From NCBI RefSeq assembly GCF_024734405.1, contig NZ_CP059556.1, positions 3,038,001-3,102,000 on the forward strand: a DNA stretch of 64,000 nt, given 5' to 3'. Shown one piece after another: positions 49,375-57,230 of the stretch. This DNA is from Saccharopolyspora gregorii (GTDB lineage Bacteria; Actinomycetota; Actinomycetes; Mycobacteriales; Pseudonocardiaceae). Position 1 is the stretch's first letter, and each line of letters begins with the position of its first letter. The translations under genes were made by a program, and so were the position numbers. The notes beneath the pieces were generated by a model. It did no database searches, had not been told where the DNA came from, and was given only the letters and a program-made list of their open reading frames with translations.

Positions 49375-50799
49375 CTATCGGCGGGGGCGCTGCCAGGGGT
49401 GGGCTCGTTCGTAGGCGCGGCAGGCGCGCAGGACGCGGGCGTCGGAGTGGCGGGGTCCGACGATCTGCAGGCCGATGGGCAGGCCGTCGCCGGTGAACCC
49501 GCAGGGGATGCTGGCGGCGGGCTGCTGGGTCATGTTGAACGGGTAGGTGAACGGGGTCCACCCGGTCCAGCGTCGGCTGGTGGCCTCGGCGGGTGCTTCG
49601 AGGCCGGCGTCGAACGGGGCGATGCCGACGGTGGGGGTCAGCAGCAGGTCGTAGGTCTCGTGGAAGGCGCCCATGCGCTGGCCGAGGAGCATGCGGGTGT
49701 TGGTGGCTTCGAGGTAGTCCTGGGCGTCGTAGGTGAGGCCTTGTTCGACGATCTCGGCGAGCCCGGGGTCGAGCAGGGCGCGTTGGGCGTCGGTGAGGTG
49801 CTCGACGGATTTGGCGGCGCCGGAGAACCACAGCACGTGGAAGTCCTCGACGGGGTCGCTGAAGCCGGGGTCGGCGTGCTCGACGGTGGCGCCGAGTTCG
49901 GCGAAGGTGCGGGCGGCGCGGGTGACGGCGTCGGCGATCTCGGGGTCGACGGTGGCGAAGCCGAGGTCGGTGCTCAGGGCGATGCGCAGGCCGGCGACGC
50001 CGTCGTCGAGTCCGTCGAGGAAGGACTGCGCGGGTGGTTCGAGCGCGGACCAGTCGCGGCTGTCGGGTCCGCTGAGCACGTCGAGCATGAGCGCGGTCTC
50101 GGTGACGGTGGTGGTCATCGGTCCGGCGTGGGCCATGGTGCCGTAGGGGCTGGCGGGGTAGTGGGGGATGCGCCCGTAGGTGGGTTTGATGGTGCAGATG
50201 CCGCAGAAGGCCGCGGGGATGCGCACGGATCCGCCGCCGTCGGTGCCGATGGCCAGGGGCGCCATGCCGAGTGCGACGGCGGCGCCTGCTCCGCCGCTGG
50301 AGCCGCCGGGGGTGCGCTCGGGGTTCCAGGGGTTGCGGGTGATGCCGTTGAGGGTGTTGTCGGTGACGCCCTTCCAGGCGAGTTCGGGGGTGGTGGTCTT
50401 GCCGACGAACACGGCTCCGTGTTCGCGCAGCCGGGCGACGGCGGGTGCGTCGGCGGTCCAGGGCTGGTGGGGGTCGATGGTGCGGGAGCCGCGGAGGGTG
50501 GGCCAGTCCCGGGTGAGGAAGATGTCCTTGATGGAGGTGGGCACGCCGTCGAGGCGGCCGCGGGGTTCGCCGCGGGACCAGCGGTCTTCGGCGGCGCGGG
50601 CCTGGTCGAGGGCGCGGTCGGCGTCGACGAGGCAGTAGGCGTTGACGGCGGGGTCGGCGTCGGCGATGCGGGCGAGGGTGGCTTCGGTGGCTTCGACGGG
50701 GGAGAGCTCTCGGGTGGCGAAGCGTTCGAGCATGTCGGTGGCGGTGAGGTCCGCCGGGGTGGTGGCGTGGGTGGGTGCCGCGTCTGGGGTCGAGGTCAT
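49375..50799 (-). CDS. Amidase-signature-family amidase
   Basis: Hydrolyses a C-N amide bond. The 474-residue product has the complete Ser-cisSer-Lys triad: Lys91 (TSIKD), Ser167 in TPGGSSGG and Ser191 in GTDGGGSVR. The overall pattern is that of amidases on small or aryl amides rather than GatA: there is no GatCAB partner gene. ATG 50799 overlaps the stop of the 2-hydroxyacid dehydrogenase gene by 4 nt (ATGA), so both are made together from the regulated promoter at about 51.9 kb or its leftward counterpart. Substrate unknown. Confidence 0.92.
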   Translation of the reverse strand: MTSTPDAAPTHATTPADLTATDMLERFATRELSPVEATEATLARIADADPAVNAYCLVDADRALDQARAAEDRWSRGEPRGRLDGVPTSIKDIFLTRDWPTLRGSRTIDPHQPWTADAPAVARLREHGAVFVGKTTTPELAWKGVTDNTLNGITRNPWNPERTPGGSSGGAGAAVALGMAPLAIGTDGGGSVRIPAAFCGICTIKPTYGRIPHYPASPYGTMAHAGPMTTTVTETALMLDVLSGPDSRDWSALEPPAQSFLDGLDDGVAGLRIALSTDLGFATVDPEIADAVTRAARTFAELGATVEHADPGFSDPVEDFHVLWFSGAAKSVEHLTDAQRALLDPGLAEIVEQGLTYDAQDYLEATNTRMLLGQRMGAFHETYDLLLTPTVGIAPFDAGLEAPAEATSRRWTGWTPFTYPFNMTQQPAASIPCGFTGDGLPIGLQIVGPRHSDARVLRACRAYERAHPWQRPRR

Positions 50800-51779
50800 C
50801 GGTTCCGCTCCGTTCCGCTGACGTAGCCGCGCTGCTTGTCCACTACGTTGCGCAGTTCGCCGCCGTGGGCGTAGCTGCGCAGGTTGTCCAGGAAGAGTTC
50901 CACCAGTTCGGTGGTCCAGCCGATGGTGTCGCCGGACATGTGCGGGGAGATCAGGACGTTGGGCATCTCCCACAGGGGTGAGGTGCTGGGGAGGGGTTCG
51001 GTGTCGAAGACGTCGAGGGCGGCGCCGGCGATGGTGCCGGCTTCGAGGGCTTCGACGAGGTCGGGTTGGACGACGAGTTCGCCGCGTCCGACGTTGATCA
51101 GGCGTGCGGTGGGCCGGAACCGGGTGAGGGCGTCGGCGTCGATGAGCCCGTGGGTCTGCTCGGTCAGGGGTGCGGCGAGCACGACGTAGTCGTAGTCGCC
51201 GAGGACGTCGTGGAGCCGGTCGGAGGCGTGCACGGTGCCGAAGTCGGGGTCGCCGGTGCGGGCGACGCGTCCGGCGCCGTGCACGTGGAGTCCGGCGGCG
51301 GTGAGCCTGCCTGCGATGGCGCGTCCGATGGGGCCGGTGCCGACGACGAGGGCGGCCTTGCCCGTGATGCGTTCGGTTTCGCGGTGGCGCCATTCGCGGC
51401 GGTCTTGCAGGCGCACGCTGGTGTGCAGGTCCTTGGCGAAGGCGAGGACGGTGGCCAGGACGTATTCGGCCATGGGTGCGTCGAAGATGCCGCGGGAGTT
51501 GGTGAGGGCGACTTGGGAGTCGAGCAGGTCGGGGAACAGCAGCCGGTCGACGCCGGCGCTGGCGGCGTGGACCCAGCGCAGCGCGTCGGCGTGCGCCCAG
51601 GTGTCGGCGACGGCGTCGGAGCGGAAGTCCCACACGAACAGCACGTCGGCGCCGGGCAGTGCGGTGGCGAGCTCGTCCTCGGTGGTGGGGCGGAGTTCGG
51701 CGGCCGCGGCGATGCGGTCCATGGCCGGTGGCGGGTTGCCACCGTGGAGGACGACGACGGTGGGGGTGTGGTGGGTCAT
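50796..51779 (-). CDS. D-isomer-specific 2-hydroxyacid dehydrogenase
   Basis: An NAD(P)-dependent oxidoreductase of 327 residues: Rossmann motif VVGTGPIGRAIA (about 143-154), then the catalytic Arg (NVGRGELV), Glu (DVFDTEPLP) and His (ISPHMSGDT). It reads like the hydroxypyruvate/glyoxylate reductase branch. First gene of a two-gene leftward unit with the amidase. It is divergent from the DUF3830 operon; the 309-bp gap 51780-52088 holds one copy of the cluster operator. Confidence 0.92.
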   Translation of the reverse strand: MTHHTPTVVVLHGGNPPPAMDRIAAAAELRPTTEDELATALPGADVLFVWDFRSDAVADTWAHADALRWVHAASAGVDRLLFPDLLDSQVALTNSRGIFDAPMAEYVLATVLAFAKDLHTSVRLQDRREWRHRETERITGKAALVVGTGPIGRAIAGRLTAAGLHVHGAGRVARTGDPDFGTVHASDRLHDVLGDYDYVVLAAPLTEQTHGLIDADALTRFRPTARLINVGRGELVVQPDLVEALEAGTIAGAALDVFDTEPLPSTSPLWEMPNVLISPHMSGDTIGWTTELVELFLDNLRSYAHGGELRNVVDKQRGYVSGTERNR

Positions 51780-51888
51780 GACCTGCCTTCGCGGTCGTCG
51801 GGGTGGGGGTGCGCGTCGTCGCGGCGTTCCGGGCGATCGCGCCTGCCTGGCTGCCGATCATGGCCTGGAGTCGATCGTCGTCCGGGGA

Positions 51889-51928
51889 TTGACACGCTAG
51901 GAAGCGCTCGTAGGATTGTCAACAATCC
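51889..51928 (+). promoter_or_regulatory. Promoter and operator of the DUF3830-racemase operon (site 1)
   Basis: TTGACA (51889-51894), 16 bp, TAGGAT (51911-51916): a near-consensus promoter reading rightwards. GGATTGT-CA-ACAATCC (51913-51928), a perfect palindrome, overlaps the -10 box and the start point, a classical place for a repressor. The leader to ATG 52089 is about 165 nt. The same palindrome recurs at 53.4 and 58.8 kb. Confidence 0.75.
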
Positions 51929-52088
51929 GCAGGTACCTCGCTGCGGGGCCGCCACCGGTCGGTGCGCGCGGCCCGCGGGGGAGGTCTTCGGCCCTGGGCA
52001 GGGCACGGCGTGACCGGTGGTGGTCGCGAGCCGAGACCGCGGAGACCGATTCCCATCTGCACGTCCCCCTCATGGAACGGAATTCACC

Positions 52089-52583
52089 ATGCCCAGGTAC
52101 CTGTCGATCACGTTGGAGAAGCGCGGTGTCTCGTGCGTGGCGGAGTTGCTGGACGCCGACGCGCCCCGAACCTGCGAGGCCGTGTGGCAGGCGTTGCCGC
52201 AGGCGGGCCCGGTGCACCACGCGAAGTACGCGCGCAACGAGATCTACACGATGGTCGAGCGCTTCGCCGCGCGGGAACCGGGTCAGGAGAACCCGACGGT
52301 GACGCCGATCCCCGGTGACCTCGTGTACTTCTCCTTCGACAGCGGGATGCTCGACCGCGGGTTCAAGGAGGAGAAGGACCTGCAGGAGCTGCCGGGGGTG
52401 ATCGACCTGGCGATCTTCTACGGGCGCAACAACCTGCTGCTCAACGGGGACGTGGGCTGGGTGCCGGGCAACGTCTACGGCTCCATCGTGGAGGGCTTGG
52501 CGGAGTTCGCGGCGGCCTGCAACGACGTGTGGCGCGCGGGCAGCGTCGGGGAGCGGTTGCGCTACGAACGCCGCTCGGGCTGA
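52089..52583 (+). CDS. DUF3830 family protein
   Basis: A 164-residue protein starting MPRYLSITLEKRGVSCVAELL, followed by DAPRTCEAVWQALP and HAKYARNEIY. This is the DUF3830 pattern, a family with a cyclophilin-like barrel as I recall, found in catabolic clusters with Asp/Glu racemases but without a known reaction. First gene of a rightward unit with the racemase 14 bp downstream. ATG 52089 has only a weak purine stretch upstream. Confidence 0.85.
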   Translation: MPRYLSITLEKRGVSCVAELLDADAPRTCEAVWQALPQAGPVHHAKYARNEIYTMVERFAAREPGQENPTVTPIPGDLVYFSFDSGMLDRGFKEEKDLQELPGVIDLAIFYGRNNLLLNGDVGWVPGNVYGSIVEGLAEFAAACNDVWRAGSVGERLRYERRSG

Positions 52584-52597
52584 CGGGGGCCGGACCG

Positions 52598-53359
52598 ATG
52601 CCACCGGAGGACCTGCTGGGCGGGCTGCCAGGTCCGGTGCCGCAGCGCGGGGTGGGCGTGGTCGCCCCGTTCGACCTGGCGATGGATCGCGAGTTGTGGC
52701 GGTGGACGCCGCCGGAGGTGTCGCTGTACCTGACGCGGACCGCGTTCGTGCCGGTGCCGATGACGGTGGAGATGGCGTCGTTGATCTCCGACGAGGCGGC
52801 GGTGCACGCCGCGACGCGCGACCTGCTGACCCCGGAGCCGGAGGTGGTGGCCTACGCGTGCGCGTCGGGCAGTTTCGTCGACGGTGCGGCCGGGGAGCGG
52901 AACCTGACCTCGGTGATGCGGGAGGCGGGTGCGCCCGCGGCGGTGACGACCTCGGGTGCGCTGGTGCAGGCGCTGGAGGTGCTCGGGGCGCGGCGGGTGG
53001 CGATCGCGACGCCGTACGTGGCGAACGTGACCGAGCGGCTGGTGGGGTTCCTCGGCGAGCACGGTGTCGAGGTGGTCACCAGCGTGGGGCTGGGCCTGCT
53101 GGGCCGGATCTGGCAGGTCGGGTACCGGCAGGTGGTGGACATCGTGCGCTCGGCGGACCGCCCGGACGCGGAGGCGATGTTCATCAGCTGCACGAACCTG
53201 CCGACCTACGACATCATCGGGCCGCTGGAGCAGGAGCTGGGCAAACCGGTGCTCACGGCGAACCAGGTGACGATGTGGGCGGCGCTGCGGTCGATGGGGT
53301 TGCCCGCGGTGGCCCCGCAGCAGCGGCTGGTGCGGGCCTGCGCCGCGCCGGCCGCCTGA
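52598..53359 (+). CDS. Asp/Glu-racemase-fold enzyme, two-cysteine type (maleate-isomerase-like)
   Basis: A 253-residue protein with both catalytic cysteines of the superfamily: Cys88 (YACASGSFVDG) and Cys198 (FISCTNLPTYD). The ACASGSF and SCTN context is that of maleate cis-trans isomerases and arylmalonate decarboxylase relatives. It could isomerise or decarboxylate a dicarboxylate; amino-acid racemisation is less likely. Co-transcribed with DUF3830. A related gene lies 160 bp downstream under its own operator. Confidence 0.87.
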   Translation: MPPEDLLGGLPGPVPQRGVGVVAPFDLAMDRELWRWTPPEVSLYLTRTAFVPVPMTVEMASLISDEAAVHAATRDLLTPEPEVVAYACASGSFVDGAAGERNLTSVMREAGAPAAVTTSGALVQALEVLGARRVAIATPYVANVTERLVGFLGEHGVEVVTSVGLGLLGRIWQVGYRQVVDIVRSADRPDAEAMFISCTNLPTYDIIGPLEQELGKPVLTANQVTMWAALRSMGLPAVAPQQRLVRACAAPAA

Positions 53360-53432
53360 TCGGCGCCGCTGCGGCGTGTCGATCGAATTACGAAAGCGTT
53401 TCTGCCATGTCGGGCGGCCCCGAACCGTGCGG

Positions 53433-53448
53433 TAACATTGTCGACAAT
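53433..53448 (+). promoter_or_regulatory. Promoter -10 and operator of the second racemase-gntR unit (site 2)
   Basis: TAACAT (53433-53438), a fair -10 box, runs into ATTGTCGACAAT (53437-53448), a perfect palindrome. The layout TAnnATTGTCnACAAT equals site 1. The -35 is poor, so an activator or a second factor may be needed. It lies 72 bp before the start of the second racemase gene. Confidence 0.7.
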
Positions 53449-53519
53449 TGACCGCCGGTCCGGTGTCGTTCGCCCGTGGTCCCGTCGGGATCGCGGGGCG
53501 ATCAAGGAGGGAGCTGCCG

Positions 53520-54278
53520 GTGTCGATCACCGCGGGAATTCTCTACCCCGGATACAGCGCCGAGGACGACTACCCGGCCCTGCAACGGCTGCTCGGCGAG
53601 GACGTCGCGCTGCCGCTGGTGCACACCGAGATGCGCGAGGACGCCCACCGGGTGGACGCGCTGCTCGACGTCGGTTCCGACGAGGTCCTGGCCGACGGTG
53701 CCCGCGCGCTGCTGGACCACGAGGTCGAAGCGGTGATCTGGGCGTGCACCAGCGGCAGCTTCGTCTTCGGCTGGGACGGGGCCCGCGAGCAGGTGGAGAA
53801 GTTGCAGGCCGTGACCGGGCTGCCGACCTCCAGCACCTCGTTCGCGTTCGTGCACGCCGCCGCGCGCCTCGGGCTGCGGCGGGTGGCGGTCGCCGCGACC
53901 TACCCGGCCGACGTCGCCGACCGGTTCGCGGCGTTCTTGGCGCACGGCGGCATCGAGGTCACCCGGCTCTCCAGCCGCGGCATCGTCACCGCCGCCGAGG
54001 TCGGCACGCTGGGCCGGGAGCAGGTGCTGGAGTTCGCCGCGGCCAACGACGATCCACCCGCGCAGGCGCTGCTGATGCCGGACACGGCGCTGCACACCGC
54101 GCAGTGGCTCGACGAGCTCGAAGGGCGCGTGGGCAAGCCGGTGCTGACCGCCAACCAGGTCAGCGCGTGGGAAGTGCTGCGACTGGCCGGGGACACCCGC
54201 GCCCGCGAAGGGCTCGGGGCGTTGTTCCGGCAGACCGGTCCGGCGGACGGGCCGCTCGGGGGAGCGGGCCCGCACTAG
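53520..54278 (+). CDS. Asp/Glu-racemase-fold enzyme, one-cysteine variant
   Basis: A 252-residue paralogue of the preceding racemase-fold protein. Cys76 (IWACTSGSFVFG) is kept, but where the second catalytic Cys is expected the sequence reads LLMPDTALHT, with Asp188 in its place. A one-Cys enzyme cannot do a two-base racemisation in the usual way; decarboxylase, isomerase or lyase chemistry is possible. GTG 53520 has AGGAGGGAG upstream. The gntR gene follows 16 bp after its stop, so both are autoregulated through site 2. Confidence 0.87.
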   Translation: MSITAGILYPGYSAEDDYPALQRLLGEDVALPLVHTEMREDAHRVDALLDVGSDEVLADGARALLDHEVEAVIWACTSGSFVFGWDGAREQVEKLQAVTGLPTSSTSFAFVHAAARLGLRRVAVAATYPADVADRFAAFLAHGGIEVTRLSSRGIVTAAEVGTLGREQVLEFAAANDDPPAQALLMPDTALHTAQWLDELEGRVGKPVLTANQVSAWEVLRLAGDTRAREGLGALFRQTGPADGPLGGAGPH

Positions 54279-54294
54279 CGGAGGCGATGAGGAG

Positions 54295-55014
54295 ATGGTG
54301 TCGGTGCTCGGAGTCGACGAGCAGAACCAGCACGGCGAGTTAGAGCCGGTGCAGCGCAAGTCCACCGCGGCGATCGTGGCCGACCAGCTGCGGTCGGCGA
54401 TCATGTACGGGTCGTTGCCGCCGGGCAGCCAGATGGGCGAGGCGGAACTGGCGTCCCGGCTCGGGGTCAGCCGCGGCCCGCTGCGGGAGGCGATGCAGCG
54501 GCTGGTGCAGGAAGGGCTGCTGCACAGCGAACCGCACCGCGGGTTGTTCGTGACGACGCTGGACGCCGACGACGTCGCCGACATCTACCTGGCGCGGCTG
54601 GCGGTGGAGCGCGCGGCCTGCGAGCGGATCGTGCGCCACCACCGGGTGGAGGCGGTCGCGGAGCTGACCGCCGCGCAGGCCCGCATCGTCTCGGCCGCGG
54701 GCCTCGGCGACGCGATCGAGCTCTCCGACGCCGACCAGGAGTTCCACGAGACGCTGGTGCGGGTTTCGGGCAGCCCCCGGTTGCAGCGGATGGCGCAGAC
54801 GCTGCTGGTGGAGAAGCGGATGTGCTTGACGGCGTTGCAGGACAAGTACACCGCGGACCCGCAGACCCTCGTCGACGAGCACGCGGGCCTGGTGGATGCG
54901 ATCGAGTCCGGCGACGAGGCGCTGCTGCTGGCGCGGCTGGAGGCGCACATGAACGACGCGCTGGAGCGGCTCAACGCCTTCACCCCGCTGCTGTCGGAGT
55001 CCGACGCGAGCTGA
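54295..55014 (+). CDS. GntR-family regulator, FCD type; probable master regulator of the cluster
   Basis: About 239 residues: a winged helix at about 20-92 (QMGEAELASRLGVSRGPLREAMQRLVQEGLL) and an FCD domain with the metal-binding residues in DQEFHETL, DEHAGLVDA and EAHMNDALERL. FCD regulators bind short palindromes of the TTGTnnACAA kind, which is what the three cluster sites show. ATG 54295 (GGAGG 10 bp upstream) or GTG 54304 (TGAGGAG 9 bp upstream) may be the start. A terminator follows at once. Confidence 0.9.
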   Translation: MVSVLGVDEQNQHGELEPVQRKSTAAIVADQLRSAIMYGSLPPGSQMGEAELASRLGVSRGPLREAMQRLVQEGLLHSEPHRGLFVTTLDADDVADIYLARLAVERAACERIVRHHRVEAVAELTAAQARIVSAAGLGDAIELSDADQEFHETLVRVSGSPRLQRMAQTLLVEKRMCLTALQDKYTADPQTLVDEHAGLVDAIESGDEALLLARLEAHMNDALERLNAFTPLLSESDAS

Positions 55015-55021
55015 CCGGCCA

Positions 55022-55051
55022 GCGCCGGGCCGCGGTGGGGCGGCCCGGCGC
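55022..55051. terminator. Convergent terminator, gntR / gldA
   Basis: GCGCCGGGCCGC (55022-55033) pairs perfectly with 55040-55051 over a 6-nt loop, in the 54-bp gap between two convergent genes. Confidence 0.85.
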
Positions 55052-55068
55052 GGAACACAGTGCAAGGG

Positions 55069-56217
55069 TCAGTGCGCGGGCGCGACCGGTTCGGGCAGGC
55101 CCGCTTCGGCGCGCACGGCGCGGCCGGTGACCTCCACGGCCTTCAGCGCGTCCACGACGGCGTCCGCGGTCACCGGGAACGGCAGGTTGTGGATCGTCTC
55201 GTCCGGGTGGCAGGCCGCTTCGGCGGCGGTGCGCAGCACCGAGTCGTCGGCGTCGCCGAGCCCGGCCTCGGTCAGCGTGGTGGGCAGTCCGACGCGGGTG
55301 GTGAACTCGACGAAGTCGTGGATCTCGCCGCTCGGGCGGCCTTCCAGGATCAGCTGCGCGATCGACCCGATGTTGACCTTCTGGCCGTGGGCGAGGCCGT
55401 GGGTGTGCGGGACGGCGGTGAGCCCGTCGTGGATGGCGTGGGCGGCGGCGAGCCCGCCGGATTCGAAGCCGAGCCCGGACAGCAGCGTGTTGGCCTCCAC
55501 GACCTCCTCCACCGCGGGGGTGACCAGGTGGCGTTCGACGGCGCGCACCGCGGGGATCGCCGATTCGTGCAGGATGTCCCAGGACAGCTGAGCCAGCGCT
55601 GCTCCGGCGCGGGTCGCGGCCCCACCGGCCATGGTGGTGGCGTTGGACTGGCGCACGGCGCGAGCTTCGATCCAGGTGGCCAGCGCGTCGCCGATCCCGG
55701 CGATGAGGAACCGGGCGGGCGCGTCGGCGACCAGCTGGGTGTCGACGAGGACCAGCGCGGGGTTGCGGTGGTAGAAGCGGTAGGACTCGAAGGACCCGTC
55801 GGCGGTGTAGACGACCGACAGCGCCGAGCAGGGCGCGTCGGTGGAGGCGACGGTGGGGACGCTGACCACGGGCAGCCCGGTGTCGTCGCCGGCGGCCTTG
55901 GCGGTGTCGATCGGTGCGCCACCACCGACGCCGACGAGCACGTCGGCGCCCTGGGCGCGGGCGGCCTCGGCGACGCGGCCGCTCTCGGCGGCGGTCGGCA
56001 CTCCGCCGAACCGGTCGAACAGCACCGGCAGCCCGGCGGCGGTGAACGATTCGGTGATCGCGTTCTCGGTCAGGCCGCGCACCACGTCGTCGGCGAGCAC
56101 CAGCGGGCGGGCGCCGAGCTTCGCCACGTAGGAACCCAGCGAGTCCAGGGCGCCGCGGCCCTGCACGTAGCGGCCGGGGGAGATCAGCGTGCGCAGTGCT
56201 GCGGACGTGTCGGTCAT
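55069..56217 (-). CDS. gldA: Glycerol dehydrogenase (iron/zinc alcohol dehydrogenase family)
   Basis: Oxidises glycerol or a similar vicinal diol to the ketone with NAD+. The 382-residue product has the cofactor loop GVGGGAPIDTAKA (96-107), VPTVASTDAPCSALSVVYT (GldA-typical, not the maleylacetate-reductase form) and zinc ligands Asp177 (GIGDALATW), His260 (AAAHAIHDG) and His277 (HGLAHGQK). ATG 56217 has GGAAGGG upstream. It stands alone; no dihydroxyacetone kinase is near, so within this cluster it may act on another 1,2-diol or hydroxy-ketone. No copy of the cluster operator lies in its 219-bp upstream gap. Confidence 0.93.
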   Translation of the reverse strand: MTDTSAALRTLISPGRYVQGRGALDSLGSYVAKLGARPLVLADDVVRGLTENAITESFTAAGLPVLFDRFGGVPTAAESGRVAEAARAQGADVLVGVGGGAPIDTAKAAGDDTGLPVVSVPTVASTDAPCSALSVVYTADGSFESYRFYHRNPALVLVDTQLVADAPARFLIAGIGDALATWIEARAVRQSNATTMAGGAATRAGAALAQLSWDILHESAIPAVRAVERHLVTPAVEEVVEANTLLSGLGFESGGLAAAHAIHDGLTAVPHTHGLAHGQKVNIGSIAQLILEGRPSGEIHDFVEFTTRVGLPTTLTEAGLGDADDSVLRTAAEAACHPDETIHNLPFPVTADAVVDALKAVEVTGRAVRAEAGLPEPVAPAH

Positions 56218-56436
56218 GGATGGTGCCCTTCCTGCGTTCGACCCGGTGGACCGGGGTTCGCCCCGAGGGGATCGTGCGGTGCCCGCACGCGGCAACCCGC
56301 TGCTCCACATGCTGATAACGCGCTACCCGCGACCTGCCGGAGCGGAAACGCCCCGGCGGTTCCGGTGCAGGTCGGAGGTTCGGGCGAGCGTGCCGGGCCG
56401 GTCCCGGGGTGATCGGTGTCGCAGTGCGGGGCGGCT

Positions 56437-57144
56437 TCAGCGCCGCGGCAGGAACGCCAAGGCCCTCCGGGCGTCGGCGGTGCCGAGTTCGGCGAGGCGG
56501 GTGCGCCAGAACGCCCACCGGTCGGGGAAGAAGCCGTGGCCGCGGATCCCGCGGTCCCGCGCCAGCGGCCCGAGCCGGTCGGGTCCGCGATCGTGGTCGG
56601 CGAACGCCCGGCGGGTGCGGGCGAACCCGGCCAGCACCGGTCCGCCGTGCTCGGCCCAGCACAGCACCGCGGCCAGGTCCGCGGGTGGTTCGGGCTGTTC
56701 GAGGTGCTCGCGCAGCGCCCACAGGGCGTGCAGGGAGAAGTCGATGCCCGCGGTGGTCAGGCGGGCGGCGAACGCGGCCAGCGGCACGGCACCGGTGGGG
56801 TCGGCGTCGCAGACCTCGCGCAGCTGTGCGCCGAAGCAGGGCAGGTCGGTGAACACCTCCAGCCCCCACACTCGGTCGGCGCCGGGCAGCGGGCCCAGCT
56901 CGCGCAGCGCCACCAGCAGCGCCACCAGCGCGGGCTGGGTGCCGGGGCGGGTGCGGGCGGTGGTGAGCACCGGCTGCCAGGCGGCCCAGAGGATCTCGGC
57001 GATCGCGTCCTCGCCGAGTCCCGCGGCGCCTGCGCGGCGCACCGGTGCGGCGAAGCGGTCGGCGCAGGCGGTGGGTGGTTCGTCGCCGCGCAGGTGCTCG
57101 GCGAGCAGCGCCCGGTAGTGCTCGGCGGCGGTCTCGTGATCCAC
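56437..57144 (-). CDS. Hypothetical protein, 235 aa
   Basis: An alpha-helical, soluble-looking protein without membrane spans or catalytic motifs I recognise. Distinct stretches are ITAEILWAAWQP-like helix AIAEILWAAWQPVLTTAR, then GLEVFTDLPCFGAQLREVCD and the C-terminal GHGFFPDRWAFWRTRLAELG. Composition and codon use match the neighbours, so it is likely a real gene. GTG 57144. It lies between gldA and gabD in the same direction (219 and 86 bp gaps); whether it belongs to the catabolic cluster is unknown. Confidence 0.75.
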   Translation of the reverse strand: MDHETAAEHYRALLAEHLRGDEPPTACADRFAAPVRRAGAAGLGEDAIAEILWAAWQPVLTTARTRPGTQPALVALLVALRELGPLPGADRVWGLEVFTDLPCFGAQLREVCDADPTGAVPLAAFAARLTTAGIDFSLHALWALREHLEQPEPPADLAAVLCWAEHGGPVLAGFARTRRAFADHDRGPDRLGPLARDRGIRGHGFFPDRWAFWRTRLAELGTADARRALAFLPRR

Positions 57145-57230
57145 CGGGGCGACGCTACCGGGCCCGGCCGTGGCGGTGCCCCCGCGCGCAGCGCACGCGG
57201 GGGCACCGGATCCGGTTGCGGGTCAGCGGA

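Noticed and set aside
55069-56217. Maleylacetate reductase instead of glycerol dehydrogenase, which would have fitted an aromatic pathway with the maleate-isomerase-like genes
   Set aside because: The STDAPCSALSVVYT and GIGDALATW segments and the complete Asp-His-His zinc site are of the GldA kind.
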